Of a stretch of 64,000 bases of DNA, positions 45,883-56,061 are shown piece after piece. The position numbers and the translations under genes are program-made. The notes beneath the pieces are model-generated. The model was not told the origin of the DNA, searched no databases, and saw only the letters and a list, made by a program, of their open reading frames with translations. Numbering within the stretch: position 1 is the stretch's first letter; each line of letters begins with the position of its first letter. This DNA comes from Stappia indica (lineage in GTDB: Bacteria > Pseudomonadota > Alphaproteobacteria > Rhizobiales > Stappiaceae), in NCBI RefSeq assembly GCF_001696535.1, contig NZ_MBQE01000005.1, forward strand, positions 186,001-250,000. Reading direction: 5' to 3'.

Positions 45883-45954
45883 ACTTAAATTCTCTAGCGG
45901 CTCGCATGAGCAGTATGAGAGTGGGCCCTCCCGGGGGCCCGCTCTTTTTGTTTT
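45883..45954 (+). ncRNA. Candidate short RNA or attenuated leader before rimP
   Basis: A region of about 72 nt begins at a good promoter and ends at a strong intrinsic terminator. It contains a small hairpin GCTC-GCAT-GAGC (45900-45911), then the 11-bp terminator stem. No convincing open frame is inside. It could be an independent sRNA or a leader that attenuates the rimP-nusA-infB operon. CTCT in the 5' part could pair with AGAG at the base of the terminator, offering an alternative fold. Identity with a known RNA family was not recognised. Confidence 0.5.
45918..45954 (+). terminator. Strong intrinsic terminator before rimP
   Basis: An 11-bp stem with one G-U pair (45918-45928 with 45935-45945), 6-base loop, and the tail TTTTGTTTT. 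It lies 35 bases before the rimP start, so downstream transcription needs read-through or an internal promoter. Confidence 0.9.
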
Positions 45955-45988
45955 GGCGAATGCCCTTTGGCCCCACGGGGAGGCAGAG

Positions 45989-46564
45989 TTGGACCAGGAA
46001 ACGCGGATCGTCCGGGAAAACGGACTGGAGGCACGCATCGCGGCCATGCTCGAGCCGGCGATCGTCGATCTGGGATTCCAGCTCGTGCGCGTCAAGCTGT
46101 CCGGCGTCGACGGTATGACCCTGCAGATCATGGCGGAGCGTCCCGACGGCACGATGACCGTCGACGATTGCGAGGCGGTGAGCCGCGCGGTCACCCCGAT
46201 TCTCGACGTCGAGGATCCGATCGACCGCGAGTACAATCTGGAGATTTCCTCGCCCGGTATCGACCGGCCGCTGGTGCGCGCCGTGGATTTCGAGCGCTGG
46301 CGCGGGCATTTCGCCAAGCTGGAGCTTGCCGTGCCGCGCGACGGCCGCAAGCGCTTCCGCGGCGAGATCCGGGCCATCGAGGATGGCGATCTGGTGCTGC
46401 GTCTCGAGGACCTGCCGGACGACGGCGAGCCGGACGTACGTCTTGCGCTCGCCGACATCGCCGAGGCTCGCCTGGTGCTGACCGACGAGCTCGTCGAGGC
46501 GGCGTTGAAGGCGGACAAGGCGGCGCGCCGCAAGGCGTCCGCCAACGGGGCCGACAAGGACTGA
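45989..46564 (+). CDS. rimP: Ribosome maturation factor RimP
   Basis: A 191-residue protein needed for late assembly of the 30S subunit. The N-terminal domain ([30 protein letters not shown]) and the hallmark [38 protein letters not shown] are clear. The C-terminal SH3-like domain follows (about 95-170), with a Lys/Ala-rich tail. TTG at 45989 is preferred, since GGGGAGG lies about five bases before it, and the frame further upstream would run through the terminator. It starts the rimP-nusA-ylxR-infB operon. Confidence 0.93.
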   Translation: MDQETRIVRENGLEARIAAMLEPAIVDLGFQLVRVKLSGVDGMTLQIMAERPDGTMTVDDCEAVSRAVTPILDVEDPIDREYNLEISSPGIDRPLVRAVDFERWRGHFAKLELAVPRDGRKRFRGEIRAIEDGDLVLRLEDLPDDGEPDVRLALADIAEARLVLTDELVEAALKADKAARRKASANGADKD

Positions 46565-46668
46565 TCCGCCGTTGCGGGCGAGAGGAAACGGAATTCCGAG
46601 GGAAGCGGCCATGCCCTTCCAGATGACAGGAAGCGCCGGCGAGACCGGCGCGAGAGGAGTGGACTGAG

Positions 46669-48312
46669 ATGGCAATCAGTGCGAACCGGCTGGAGCTGCT
46701 GCAGATCGCGGATGCGGTCGCGCGCGAAAAGACGATCGATCGCGGCATCGTGATCGCTGCGATGGAAGACGCGATCCAGAAGGCCGCGCGCTCGCGCTAC
46801 GGTTCCGAGACCGAAGTGCGCGCCGAGATCAATCCGCGCACCGGCGAGATCAAGCTGCAGCGCCTGCTGCTGGTCGTCGACAGCGTCGAGAACTCCTCGA
46901 CCGAGATCGACAAGGCAGAGGCCCTGCGCCGCAACCCGATGGCGCAGATCGGCGACTACATCGCCGAGCCGCTGCCGCCGCTGGACTTCGGCCGCATCGC
47001 CGCCCAGTCGGCCAAGCAGGTGATCGTGCAGAAGGTGCGCGAGGCCGAGCGCGACCGCCAGTACGACGAGTTCAAGGATCGCATCGGCGAGATCGTCAAC
47101 GGCGTGGTCAAGCGCGTCGAATACGGCAACGTGATCGTCGATCTGGGCCGCGGCGAGGCGATCGTGCGCCGCGACGAACTGATCCCGCGCGAGCTGTTCC
47201 GCAACGGCGACCGCATCCGTGCCTATGTCTACGACGTGCGGCGCGAGCAGCGCGGCCCGCAGATCTTCCTGTCGCGCACCCATCCGCAGTTCATGGCGAA
47301 GCTGTTCGCCCAGGAAGTGCCGGAGATCTATGACGGCGTCATCGAGATCCGGGCGGTCGCCCGCGATCCGGGCTCGCGCGCCAAGATCGCCGTCATCTCC
47401 AAGGACAGCTCCATCGATCCGGTCGGCGCCTGCGTCGGCATGCGCGGCAGCCGCGTCCAGGCGGTCGTCGGCGAGCTGCAGGGCGAGAAGATCGACATCA
47501 TTCCGTGGAACCCGGATCACGCGACCTTCATCGTCAACGCGCTGCAGCCGGCCGAGGTGGCCAAGGTCGTCCTCGACGAGGATGCGGAGCGTATCGAGGT
47601 GGTGGTGCCGGACGAGCAGCTGTCGCTGGCCATCGGCCGCCGCGGCCAGAATGTGCGCCTCGCGTCCCAGCTGACCGGCTGGGCGATCGACATCATGACC
47701 GAGCATGATGAGTCCGAGCGTCGCCAGAAGGAATTCACCGATCGCACGCAGCTCTTCATGGAAGCGCTGAACGTCGACGAGGTCGTCGGCCAGCTTCTCG
47801 CCTCCGAAGGATTTGCCTCGGTGGAAGAAGTGGCGTATGTCGAGCGCGAAGAGGTCGCCACGATCGAGGGCTTCGATGAGGAGACCGCCGACGAGATCCA
47901 GGCACGTGCCCGCGAATATCTCGAGGAGATCGAGGCGAAGCTCGACGAGGAGCGCCGCGAACTTGGCGTTTCCGACGACCTCCGCAACATCAACGGCCTG
48001 ACGACGGCCATGCTGGTCGCGCTTGGCAAGGACGGCGTCAAGTCCGTCGAGGACCTGGCCGGCTGCGCCACCGACGATCTCGTCGGATGGACCGAACGCG
48101 CCAATGGCGAGGTCACGCGCCACGAAGGTGCGCTGACCGGGTTCGACATTAGCCGCGCCGAGGCCGAGGAAATGATCATGGCCGCGCGCATCGAGGCGGG
48201 CTGGATCACCGAGGCCGATCTGGCCGCGGAAGAAGAGCCGTCCGAAGCCGAGGATGGCGAGGACGGGAACGAGTCGGGCGTCGTTGCGACCGGCGTGGTG
48301 CACGAGGTCTGA
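46669..48312 (+). CDS. nusA: Transcription termination/antitermination factor NusA
   Basis: A 547-residue NusA. The N-terminal RNAP-binding domain starts MAISANRLELLQIADAVAREKTIDRGIVIAAMEDAIQKAARSRYG. The S1 domain is about 137-200 (GEIVNGVVKRVEYGNVIVDLGRGEAIVRRDELIPRE), followed by two KH domains (about 230-345, GACVGMRGSRVQAVVGELQGEKIDII, LAIGRRGQNVRLASQL). Two C-terminal helix-hairpin repeats (about 365-500) precede an acidic tail (AAEEEPSEAEDGEDGNES). It binds RNA polymerase and influences pausing, termination and rRNA antitermination. Confidence 0.97.
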   Translation: MAISANRLELLQIADAVAREKTIDRGIVIAAMEDAIQKAARSRYGSETEVRAEINPRTGEIKLQRLLLVVDSVENSSTEIDKAEALRRNPMAQIGDYIAEPLPPLDFGRIAAQSAKQVIVQKVREAERDRQYDEFKDRIGEIVNGVVKRVEYGNVIVDLGRGEAIVRRDELIPRELFRNGDRIRAYVYDVRREQRGPQIFLSRTHPQFMAKLFAQEVPEIYDGVIEIRAVARDPGSRAKIAVISKDSSIDPVGACVGMRGSRVQAVVGELQGEKIDIIPWNPDHATFIVNALQPAEVAKVVLDEDAERIEVVVPDEQLSLAIGRRGQNVRLASQLTGWAIDIMTEHDESERRQKEFTDRTQLFMEALNVDEVVGQLLASEGFASVEEVAYVEREEVATIEGFDEETADEIQARAREYLEEIEAKLDEERRELGVSDDLRNINGLTTAMLVALGKDGVKSVEDLAGCATDDLVGWTERANGEVTRHEGALTGFDISRAEAEEMIMAARIEAGWITEADLAAEEEPSEAEDGEDGNESGVVATGVVHEV

Positions 48313-48355
48313 CCCTGGCTGAGCCGGGGCCGACACGACCGGCGGAGCGATACGG

Positions 48356-49036
48356 GTGCCGAGACGAAACGAGCCGTTGGAACGAAGCTGCGCGCTGACC
48401 CGCGCGGTGCGTCCGGTGGACGAGATGATCCGTTTCGTCGCGGGCCCGGACGGCAACATCGTCCCCGACCTGCGGCGCAGGCTGCCGGGCCGGGGGGTCT
48501 GGATCACGGCGAGCCGCCAGTCGGTCGCCGAGGCCCAGAAGAAGAAAGTGTTTTCGCGCGCGCTCAAGGATGGGTCCGTGCGGGTGGAGGGCGACCTGGC
48601 AGACCAGGTCGATGCCCTCATCGAGCGGTCCGCGCTCAATGCGTTGTCTCTGGCCCGAAAGGCCGGCGAGGTCGTCAGCGGCTTCGCAAAGGTTGAGGCA
48701 GCGGTGCGCGGGCAGGATGTCATAGGTCTCGTCCAGGCGCGCGATGGCGGCGACGACGGGGCCAGAAAGCTCGCGGCAATCGCGCGGGCGCGCTTTGCCG
48801 ATACCGGCGGTTGCCGGCTCATCGGCTGTTTTACATCGGCTCAATTGGATTTGGCATTGGGTCGGTCAAATGTGATACATGCTGCACTGCTTGCAGGCCG
48901 GGCAGGCGAGAACGCTCTCGTCCGGGTTGAGGAACTGGAGCGTTTCCGTACCGGTTCCGGCAGCGACCCTGTCGCCGGAACGCTCGGCGATCCGGTTGCG
49001 AACGACGGTGCGGGCAGTGCGGTGATCCAGGACTGA
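48356..49036 (+). CDS. RNA-binding protein with YlxR (DUF448) and L7Ae-like domains
   Basis: A 226-residue protein joining two small RNA-binding modules. The YlxR domain (about 1-90) has [44 protein letters not shown], and the L7Ae-like domain (about 100-190) has [55 protein letters not shown]. The start is GTG at 48356. It lies between nusA and infB, where many bacteria have ylxR and ylxQ as separate genes; the fused form is usual in alphaproteobacteria. Its precise role is unknown. Confidence 0.9.
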   Translation: MPRRNEPLERSCALTRAVRPVDEMIRFVAGPDGNIVPDLRRRLPGRGVWITASRQSVAEAQKKKVFSRALKDGSVRVEGDLADQVDALIERSALNALSLARKAGEVVSGFAKVEAAVRGQDVIGLVQARDGGDDGARKLAAIARARFADTGGCRLIGCFTSAQLDLALGRSNVIHAALLAGRAGENALVRVEELERFRTGSGSDPVAGTLGDPVANDGAGSAVIQD

Positions 49037-49043
49037 AGGCGAT

Positions 49044-51713
49044 ATGAGCGAAACGAAAAACCCCGGCGACAAGACGATCAGCATGGAGCGCAAGACACTG
49101 GGCCTGAAACGCTCCGGCGTTGAACAGGGCACGGTCCGTCAGAGCTTCTCCCATGGCCGCACCAAGGCGGTCGTGGTGGAGAAGAAGAAGCGCCGCGTCG
49201 TCCTGCCGGGCGAGGGCGGCAAGCCCGAGGCCGAGGCCGAGGCACCGCGCGCCCCGGCGCCGCAGCAGCGGCGGCCCGATGTCGAGCCGCAGCCGGTCCC
49301 GCAGCGTCGTGCCGAGCCGGCACCGCAGCGTCCGCGCGGCGGCAACATCCTGCGCACCCTCACCGAAGATGAGGCCGCTGCCCGTCAGCAGGCCCTGATC
49401 GAGGCACAGCGCCGCGATGCGGAAGACCGCAAGCGCCGCGAGGAAGAAGAGCGCCTGCGCGCCATCGAGGAAGAGCGCCGCAAGGTCGAAGAGGCGGAAC
49501 GCGCCAAGCGGGAGGCCGAGGAGGCCGCCCTTCGCGCCGCCGAAGAGGCCGAGCGCAAGAAGGACGAGGACACCCGCGAGAAGGTCACGGCTGCGGATGC
49601 GGCCAGCGCCATCGCGGCTGCCGTCGGCGAGGTTTCGACCTCCGCACCGGCGCCGGCTGCCCGCGACGACGCGGCCCGCAAGCCCGCCGCAGCGCCTGCG
49701 GCCGCTCCTGCGCGCCGTGCCGGCGAAGACGACGACGACGCCCGCAAGGGCGGCGTGAAGGCTGTCAAGCGCGCCAAGGTCGCGCCGGCACGTCCGCCGG
49801 CAAAGACCCCCGGCGCCGACGACCGCCGCCGGTCGAAGCTGACCATCTCCTCCGCCACCGGCGACGACGAGGGGCGCAGCCGTTCGCTCGCTTCGCTGCG
49901 TCGCCGCCGCGAGAAGGAGCGTCGGGCCGGCCAGCAGGTGGTGCGCGAGAAGATTTCCCGCGAGGTGATTCTGCCCGAGGCGATCACCATCCAGGAGCTC
50001 GCGAACCGCATGGCCGAGCGTGCCGTCGACGTGATCAAGCTGCTGATGAAGCAGGGCCAGATGCTCAAGATCAACGATGTGATCGACGCCGACACGGCGG
50101 AGCTGATTGCCTCGGAGATGGGCCACACCGTCAAGCGCGTGTCGGAATCCGACGTCGAGGAAGGCCTGTTCTCGGCTGCCGATGCGGACGATGCGCTCGA
50201 GTCGCGTCCGCCGGTCGTCACGATCATGGGCCATGTCGACCATGGCAAGACGTCGCTGCTCGACGCGCTGCGCCGCTCCAACGTGGTGCAGGGCGAGGCC
50301 GGTGGCATCACCCAGCACATCGGCGCCTACCAGGTCGAGCAGGGCGGTCACAAGATCACCTTCATCGACACCCCGGGCCACGCCGCCTTTACCCAGATGC
50401 GTGCCCGCGGCGCCAAGGCCACGGACATCGTCATCCTGGTGGTGGCTGCCGATGACGGCGTCATGCCGCAGACGAAGGAAGCCATCGCCCATGCGAAGGC
50501 GGCCGGCGTCCCGATCATCGTGGCGATCAACAAGATCGACAAGCCGTCGGCCGATCCGAGCCGCGTGCGCACCGACCTTCTGCGCGAGGATATCGTGGTG
50601 GAGTCGATGGGCGGCGACGTGATCGACGTCGAGGTCTCGGCGCTGAAGCGGCTCAATCTCGACAAGCTGCTCGAGATGATCCTGCTGCAGTCCGAGGTTC
50701 TGGAGCTCAAGGCCAACCCGAGCCGCACCGCCGAAGGCATCGTCATCGAGGCGCAGCTCGACAAGGGCCGCGGCCCGGTCGCGACCGTGCTTGTCCAGAA
50801 GGGCACGCTCAAGGTCGGCGACATCCTGGTGGCCGGGTCCGAGTGGGGCCGCGTGCGCGCCATGCTCGACGAGAACGGCCAGCAGGTGAAGGAGGCTCCG
50901 CCCTCCAAGCCAGTCGAGGTCCTCGGCTTCAACGGCACGCCCGCTGCCGGCGACATGGTCGCCGTCGTCGAGAACGAGGCGCGTGCCCGCGAGATCGTCG
51001 ACTACCGCCAGCGCCAGAAGCGCGACAAGGCGTCGGTCCTCGCCAGCGGTGCCCGCGGTTCGCTCGAGCAGATGATGAACCGTCTGCAGCAGAGCGGCCA
51101 CAAGGAGTTCCCGCTGGTCATCAAGGGCGACGTGCAGGGCTCGGTCGAGGCCATTGCCGGTGCGCTGGATCAGCTGGGCACCGACGAGGTCAAGGCGCGC
51201 ATCCTGCATGCGGGCGTCGGCGGCATCACCGAGAGCGACGTGACGCTGGCAACCGCCTCCAACGCGCCGATCATCGGCTTCAACGTCCGCGCCAACAAGC
51301 AGGCGCGCGATGCGGCCGAGCGTGAGGGCATCGAGATCCGCTACTACAACATCATCTACAACCTGGTGGATGACGTTAAGGCGGCAATGTCGGGCCTGCT
51401 GTCTCCGGAGCGCCGCGAGACCTTCCTTGGCAATGCGGAGATCCTCGAGATCTTCAACATCACCAAGGTCGGCAAGGTGGCCGGTTGCCGCGTGACCGAG
51501 GGCATCGTCGAGCGCGGCGCCCAGGTTCGCCTGATCCGCGACAACGTCGTGATCCACGAAGGCAAGCTCGGTACGCTGAAGCGCTTCAAGGACGAGGTGA
51601 AGGAAGTGAATGCCGGTCAGGAATGCGGCATGAACTTCGAGAACTACCAGGACATGCGCCCGGGCGACGTCATCGAGTGCTACCGGGTGGAAGAAGTGGC
51701 GCGCACCCTCTAA
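49044..51713 (+). CDS. infB: Translation initiation factor IF-2
   Basis: An 889-residue IF-2. The N-terminal IF2-associated motif is [36 protein letters not shown], then a long charged coiled region (about 110-190, [24 protein letters not shown]...) and Ala/Pro-rich linkers. The GTPase domain is near 388-560, with G1 [10 protein letters not shown]3 DTPGHAAF and G4 NKID. Beta-barrel domains II to IV follow, ending in the fMet-tRNA-binding C2 module. It loads initiator tRNA on the 30S subunit. It starts eight bases after the ylxR stop. Confidence 0.97.
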   Translation: MSETKNPGDKTISMERKTLGLKRSGVEQGTVRQSFSHGRTKAVVVEKKKRRVVLPGEGGKPEAEAEAPRAPAPQQRRPDVEPQPVPQRRAEPAPQRPRGGNILRTLTEDEAAARQQALIEAQRRDAEDRKRREEEERLRAIEEERRKVEEAERAKREAEEAALRAAEEAERKKDEDTREKVTAADAASAIAAAVGEVSTSAPAPAARDDAARKPAAAPAAAPARRAGEDDDDARKGGVKAVKRAKVAPARPPAKTPGADDRRRSKLTISSATGDDEGRSRSLASLRRRREKERRAGQQVVREKISREVILPEAITIQELANRMAERAVDVIKLLMKQGQMLKINDVIDADTAELIASEMGHTVKRVSESDVEEGLFSAADADDALESRPPVVTIMGHVDHGKTSLLDALRRSNVVQGEAGGITQHIGAYQVEQGGHKITFIDTPGHAAFTQMRARGAKATDIVILVVAADDGVMPQTKEAIAHAKAAGVPIIVAINKIDKPSADPSRVRTDLLREDIVVESMGGDVIDVEVSALKRLNLDKLLEMILLQSEVLELKANPSRTAEGIVIEAQLDKGRGPVATVLVQKGTLKVGDILVAGSEWGRVRAMLDENGQQVKEAPPSKPVEVLGFNGTPAAGDMVAVVENEARAREIVDYRQRQKRDKASVLASGARGSLEQMMNRLQQSGHKEFPLVIKGDVQGSVEAIAGALDQLGTDEVKARILHAGVGGITESDVTLATASNAPIIGFNVRANKQARDAAEREGIEIRYYNIIYNLVDDVKAAMSGLLSPERRETFLGNAEILEIFNITKVGKVAGCRVTEGIVERGAQVRLIRDNVVIHEGKLGTLKRFKDEVKEVNAGQECGMNFENYQDMRPGDVIECYRVEEVARTL

Positions 51714-51737
51714 GGGGTTGCGGCCGCACGTATTGCG

Positions 51738-51765
51738 CGCCGGCGGGACAGTCCCGCCGGCGTTT
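51738..51765 (+). terminator. Stem-loop between infB and rbfA
   Basis: A perfect 11-bp stem (51738-51748 with 51752-51762, CGCCGGCGGGA/TCCCGCCGGCG) with a 3-base loop and a short TTT tail. It likely terminates part of the transcripts after infB, reducing rbfA-truB expression. Confidence 0.65.
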
Positions 51766-51851
51766 GCCGTTTGGTCCGGATGCAGGGCAGGGCGCGCCGG
51801 GAAACCGCCGCTTGCTACCTTTGGCGATCCGGCAAGATGTGGACCGGTTCC

Positions 51852-52304
51852 ATGGCTCCGAACAACAGACATCCCGTGGGAATGCCGTCGCAGCGTCAGC
51901 TGCGCGTCGGCGAGCTGGTGCGCAAGGAAGTCTCCGACATCCTGGCGCGCGGCACGTTGGCCGACCCGGCGCTCGACGGAACGATCATCTCCGTGCCGGA
52001 AGTGCGCATGACGCCCGACCTGCGTCTGGCCAGCTGCCTGGTCATGCCGCTGGGCGGCCGCGATGCCGACCGGGTGGTGGAGGCGCTCAATCGCAGCGCC
52101 CGCACGATCCGCCGCGAACTGGCGCGCCGGATGACCATGAAGTTCCTTCCCGACCTGCGCTTCGTTCTCGACACCCGTTTCGACGACGACGACCGGATCA
52201 CCGCGCTTCTGTCCCGCGACGATGTGCGCCGAGATCTGTCCGAGGACGAGGCGGACGAGGGCGACGAGCGTTCCGACGACGCCCCGGACCGGGGTGGACG
52301 CTAG
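51852..52304 (+). CDS. rbfA: 30S ribosome-binding factor RbfA
   Basis: A 150-residue KH-like ribosome assembly factor. Blocks are SQRQLRVGELVRKEVSDILARGTLADPALDGTIISVPEVRMTPDLRLASCLVMPL and RELARRMTMKFLPDLRFVLDTRFDDDDRI. The tail is acidic (DLSEDEADEGDERSDD). It acts on the 16S 5' region in cold adaptation and late 30S maturation. The ATG at 51852 is preferred, but Met at 51837 is possible. It overlaps no gene but is four bases from truB. Confidence 0.92.
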   Translation: MAPNNRHPVGMPSQRQLRVGELVRKEVSDILARGTLADPALDGTIISVPEVRMTPDLRLASCLVMPLGGRDADRVVEALNRSARTIRRELARRMTMKFLPDLRFVLDTRFDDDDRITALLSRDDVRRDLSEDEADEGDERSDDAPDRGGR

Positions 52305-52308
52305 GCGC

Positions 52309-53283
52309 ATGGGACGACGCAAGAAGGCGAACCGCAACCGCATCGACGGTTGGCTGGTGCTCGACAAGCCGGTCGGCATCACCTCCAACGATGCGCTGAC
52401 GCGGCTGAAGAAGATCCTGCATCCCGAGAAGGTCGGCCATGCCGGCACGCTCGACCCGCTCGCCTCCGGCCTGCTGCCGGTCGCGTTCGGCGAGGCGACG
52501 AAGACCGTCTCCTTCGCGATGGACGGGCGCAAGGTCTACCGCTTCACCGTGCGCTGGGGCGAGGCGACCGAGACCGACGATACGGAAGGCCCGGTGGTCG
52601 CCACCAGCGACGCCCGCCCCGATGCAGGCGAGATCGCGGCGATACTTCCCGATTTCACCGGGACGATCAGCCAGGTTCCCCCGAAATACTCCGCCATCAA
52701 GGTGGATGGCGCGCGCGCCTATGACCTCGCCCGCGGCGGCGACGAGGTCGAGCTCGCTGCGCGCGAGATCGATGTTCACCGGCTCGAGCTGGTGGAATGC
52801 CTCGACCGCGACCACGCGGTCTTCGAGGCGGAATGCGGCAAGGGCACCTATGTGCGCGCGCTCGCCCGCGACATCGCGGAGCGGCTCGGCACCTGCGGTC
52901 ACGTGGCCGCCTTGCGGCGCCTTGTCGTCGGTCCTTTCGACGAGGAGGACATGATTCCGCTGGAAACTCTTGAGGAGTTGGGGCAATGTGCGCCCGGCAT
53001 GGGCCTGACCGAGGCTCATGCCGACTTCATTCTGCCTGTAGAGACCGCGCTGGACGACATCCCGGCGCTGGCCGTCAGCCGGCAGGATGCGGCCCGCCTC
53101 CGAAGGGGGCAGGGCGTTTTGCTGCGCGGGCGGGATGCCCCGGCGTTTTCGGGCCTCGTGTCAGTGACCACTCAGGGAGAACTGGTGGCGATCGGCGAGA
53201 TCGAGCGCGGGGAACTCTTGCCGCGGCGCGTCTTCAATCTCGCTCCGGACACATCCGGGGCGATTATCGTTGAAAGGACATGA
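52309..53283 (+). CDS. truB: tRNA pseudouridine synthase B (Psi55)
   Basis: A 324-residue TruB. The catalytic Asp49 is in GHAGTLDPLASGLLPVAFGEATK, preceded by DGWLVLDKPVGITSNDAL. PPKYSAIKVDGARAYDLARGG (about 123-143) and the Tyr-loop block CGKGTYVRALARDIAERLGTCGHVAALRRLVVGPF are present. It makes pseudouridine 55 in the T-loop of all elongator tRNAs. The start at 52309 is four bases after the rbfA stop, and the Lys/Arg-rich N-terminus (MGRRKKANRNR) is consistent with RNA binding. Confidence 0.96.
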   Translation: MGRRKKANRNRIDGWLVLDKPVGITSNDALTRLKKILHPEKVGHAGTLDPLASGLLPVAFGEATKTVSFAMDGRKVYRFTVRWGEATETDDTEGPVVATSDARPDAGEIAAILPDFTGTISQVPPKYSAIKVDGARAYDLARGGDEVELAAREIDVHRLELVECLDRDHAVFEAECGKGTYVRALARDIAERLGTCGHVAALRRLVVGPFDEEDMIPLETLEELGQCAPGMGLTEAHADFILPVETALDDIPALAVSRQDAARLRRGQGVLLRGRDAPAFSGLVSVTTQGELVAIGEIERGELLPRRVFNLAPDTSGAIIVERT

Positions 53284-53286
53284 CCG

Positions 53287-53556
53287 ATGTCGATTACCGC
53301 TGAACGCAAGGCGGAACTGATCAAGGAATACGCGATCAAGGAAGGTGACACGGGCTCTGCCGATGTGCAGATCGCCATTCTCTCCGAGCGGATCGCCAAC
53401 CTGACGGAACACTTCAAGAGCCACGGCAAGGACAACCATTCCCGCCGCGGCCTGCTGAAGATGGTGAGCCAGCGCCGGTCGCTTCTCGACTACCTGAAGA
53501 AGACCGAAGAAGGCCGCTATCAGGACCTGATCAAGCGCCTCGGCCTGCGCCGCTAA
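53287..53556 (+). CDS. rpsO: 30S ribosomal protein S15
   Basis: An 89-residue S15, exact family length: [72 protein letters not shown], ending LIKRLGLRR. It binds the 16S central domain and is an early assembly protein. It starts three bases after the truB stop. It is followed by a large stem-loop region and pnp, the classical rpsO-pnp arrangement in which S15 and PNPase expression is controlled by mRNA structure. Confidence 0.97.
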   Translation: MSITAERKAELIKEYAIKEGDTGSADVQIAILSERIANLTEHFKSHGKDNHSRRGLLKMVSQRRSLLDYLKKTEEGRYQDLIKRLGLRR

Positions 53557-53567
53557 CCGGTACGGGC

Positions 53568-53595
53568 AACGCGGCGTCCGCAAGGGCGCCGCGTT
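53568..53595 (+). terminator. Stem-loop directly after rpsO
   Basis: A perfect 9-bp stem AACGCGGCG/CGCCGCGTT (53568-53576 with 53587-53595) with a 10-base loop. The T-tract is short (TTT). It corresponds in position to the attenuating terminator t1 found between rpsO and pnp in E. coli. Confidence 0.6.
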
Positions 53596-53631
53596 TGCGC
53601 ATCTGCCGCCGGACTGGCGGCGAAAGACGGT

Positions 53632-53711
53632 CATGGGGCAGGATAGCAGGTGGCTTGAACGCACCGGCAGCATGCCGGGCGGGCACGAGCCACCTGCTGT
53701 CTTGCCCATGG
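53632..53711 (+). promoter_or_regulatory. Long stem-loop in the pnp leader (RNase III-type processing site)
   Basis: A 24-bp imperfect stem (53632-53655 with 53688-53711; 11 consecutive perfect pairs next to the loop) encloses a loop of 32 bases with its own small hairpin CCGGCA/TGCCGG. Position and size match the duplex before E. coli pnp, which RNase III cuts as the first step of PNPase autoregulation. A smaller hairpin (53605-53610 with 53616-53621) precedes it. Confidence 0.75.
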
Positions 53712-53819
53712 CGCGTCACTTCAATGGCGCAGCTGGCACGATGCCGCCTGCGCCTGCCCATGGGAGCACCCCGGGCTGCATATCTGATGCAGGCCGGGTG
53801 ACCGAAATAGGATAACAAC

Positions 53820-55937
53820 ATGTTCGATATTCATCGCGTGGAAGTCGATTGGGGCGGTCGTCCGCTGGTGCTGGAGACGGGCAAGATCGCTCGCCAGGCC
53901 GACGGTGCCGTGCTCGCCACCTACGGCGAGACCAAGGTGCTGGCCACCATCGTTTCGGCCCGTGAGCCGAAGCCGGGCCAGGACTTCTTCCCGCTGACCG
54001 TGAACTACCAGGAAAAGGCCTTCGCGGCCGGCAAGATCCCGGGCGGCTACTTCAAGCGTGAAGGCCGTCCGTCCGAGCACGAGACGCTGACCTCGCGCCT
54101 GATCGACCGTCCGATCCGTCCGCTCTTCGTCGACGGTTTCAAGTGCGACACCCAGGTGATCATCACCGTCCTGTCGCACGATATGGAAAACGCTCCGGAC
54201 ATCGTCGGCATGGTCGCCGCCTCCGCGGCGCTGACCATCTCCGGCGTGCCGTTCATGGGCCCGATCGGCGGCGCCCGCGTCGGCTACATCAACGGCGAGT
54301 ACGTCCTCAACCCGGCGGTCGACGACATGTCGGACTCGGCTCTCGACCTGATCGTCGCCGGCACCGGCGAAGCTGTGCTGATGGTCGAGTCCGAGGCCAA
54401 GGAGCTGAGCGAAGACCTCATGCTCGGCGCCGTCATGTTCGGCTTCAAGGGCTTCCAGCCGGTGATCGAGGCGATCATCAAGCTGGCCGAGACCGCTGCC
54501 CGCGAGCCGCGCGCGCTGAACCTGCCGGATCATTCCGCGCTGGCCGGCCGCATCAAGGAGCTGGCTGCCGGCGACCTGACGGCCGCTTACGCCATCCGCG
54601 AGAAGACCGAGCGCCGCAACGCCATCGACGCTGCCAAGGCCAAGACGGTCGAGACGCTGGCCGCCGAGGCCGGTGACGCCGGCATCGACAAGGTCGTCGT
54701 CGGCGGCCTGTTCAAGGAGCTGGAGGCGGAGATCGTCCGCGGCGCGATCCTGGACAAGGGCGAGCGCATCGACGGCCGTGACCTGAAGACGGTCCGCCCG
54801 ATCGTCTCCGAGGCCGGCATCCTGCCGCGCACCCACGGTTCCGCCCTGTTCACCCGCGGCGAGACCCAGGCCCTCGTGGTCGCCACCCTCGGCACCAACG
54901 AGGACGAGCAGTTCGTCGACGCCCTGGAGGGGACCTACAAGTCCACCTTCATGCTGCACTACAACTTCCCGCCCTACTCGGTTGGTGAGACCGGCCGCAT
55001 GGGTTCGCCCGGTCGCCGCGAGATCGGCCACGGCAAGCTCGCCTGGCGCGCGGTTCACCCGCTCCTGCCGGCGCATCACGAGTTCCCGTACACGCTGCGT
55101 GTCGTGTCCGAGGTCACCGAGTCCAACGGCTCCTCGTCGATGGCGACCGTCTGCGGCACCTCACTGGCGCTGATGGATGCCGGCGTGCCGCTGAAGGCGC
55201 CGGTGGCGGGTATCGCCATGGGCCTGATCAAGGAAGGCGACCGCTTCGCGGTTCTCTCCGACATTCTCGGCGACGAGGATCACCTCGGCGACATGGACTT
55301 CAAGGTGGCCGGTACCGCCAATGGCGTCACCTCGCTGCAGATGGACATCAAGATCGACGGCATCACCGAGGAGATCATGCGTGTCGCGCTCGACCAGGCG
55401 CGCGACGGCCGCATCCACATCCTCGGCGAGATGTCGCAGGCCCTGTCCGAGGCCCGTGCCGAGCTCGGCGAGCATGCCCCGCGCATCGAGGTCCTGAAGA
55501 TCCCGGTCGACAAGATCCGTGAAGTCATCGGCTCCGGCGGCAAGGTCATCCGCGAGATCGTCGAGAAGACCGGCGCCAAGGTCAACATCGAGGACGACGG
55601 CACCGTCAAGGTCGCCTCCTCCGACGGCAAGGCGATCAAGGCTGCGATCAACTGGATCAACTCCATCGCTGCCGAGCCGGAAGTGGGCGTGATCTACGAG
55701 GGCCGCGTCGTCAAGACCGTGGACTTCGGTGCTTTCGTCAACTTCTTCGGCGCGAAGGACGGCCTCGTCCACATCTCGCAGCTGGCCCCGCAGAAGGTCG
55801 CCAAGACCACCGACGTCGTCAAGGAAGGCGACAAGGTCTGGGTGAAGCTGATGGGCTTCGACGAGCGCGGCAAGGTTCGCCTGTCGATGAAGGTCGTCGA
55901 CCAGGAGACCGGCAAGGAGATCGCCGCGGAGGCCTGA
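53820..55937 (+). CDS. pnp: Polyribonucleotide nucleotidyltransferase (PNPase)
   Basis: A 705-residue PNPase. Two RNase PH domains (about 10-220 and 320-540) flank an all-helical linker (about 245-315). Blocks include [48 protein letters not shown], the second catalytic site [33 protein letters not shown] with its Asp residues, KH ([32 protein letters not shown]), and S1 ([33 protein letters not shown]). It degrades RNA 3' to 5' with phosphate. AGGA is seven bases before the ATG. A strong terminator follows. Confidence 0.98.
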   Translation: MFDIHRVEVDWGGRPLVLETGKIARQADGAVLATYGETKVLATIVSAREPKPGQDFFPLTVNYQEKAFAAGKIPGGYFKREGRPSEHETLTSRLIDRPIRPLFVDGFKCDTQVIITVLSHDMENAPDIVGMVAASAALTISGVPFMGPIGGARVGYINGEYVLNPAVDDMSDSALDLIVAGTGEAVLMVESEAKELSEDLMLGAVMFGFKGFQPVIEAIIKLAETAAREPRALNLPDHSALAGRIKELAAGDLTAAYAIREKTERRNAIDAAKAKTVETLAAEAGDAGIDKVVVGGLFKELEAEIVRGAILDKGERIDGRDLKTVRPIVSEAGILPRTHGSALFTRGETQALVVATLGTNEDEQFVDALEGTYKSTFMLHYNFPPYSVGETGRMGSPGRREIGHGKLAWRAVHPLLPAHHEFPYTLRVVSEVTESNGSSSMATVCGTSLALMDAGVPLKAPVAGIAMGLIKEGDRFAVLSDILGDEDHLGDMDFKVAGTANGVTSLQMDIKIDGITEEIMRVALDQARDGRIHILGEMSQALSEARAELGEHAPRIEVLKIPVDKIREVIGSGGKVIREIVEKTGAKVNIEDDGTVKVASSDGKAIKAAINWINSIAAEPEVGVIYEGRVVKTVDFGAFVNFFGAKDGLVHISQLAPQKVAKTTDVVKEGDKVWVKLMGFDERGKVRLSMKVVDQETGKEIAAEA

Positions 55938-55975
55938 TGCCCCCGGCGAAAGCCTTGGACTGCAAGTGACTAAGG

Positions 55976-56009
55976 AAACGGGCCGGATCATTCCGGCCCG
56001 TTTTCGTTT
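55976..56009 (+). terminator. Rho-independent terminator after pnp
   Basis: A perfect 11-bp stem AAACGGGCCGG/CCGGCCCGTTT (55976-55986 with 55993-56003) with a 6-base loop and tail TTTTCGTTT. Convergent with the GGDEF-EAL gene; on the minus strand the tail is shorter. Confidence 0.92.
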
Positions 56010-56061
56010 GGGCGATCCGCTGGCCTTTGGAAAGCCTGCGGCGGCGGAAACCGGAAGAGCG

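Noticed and set aside
48831-52532. Long minus-strand open frame opposite infB and rbfA
   Set aside because: It is a reverse shadow of strongly conserved genes, with low-complexity composition.
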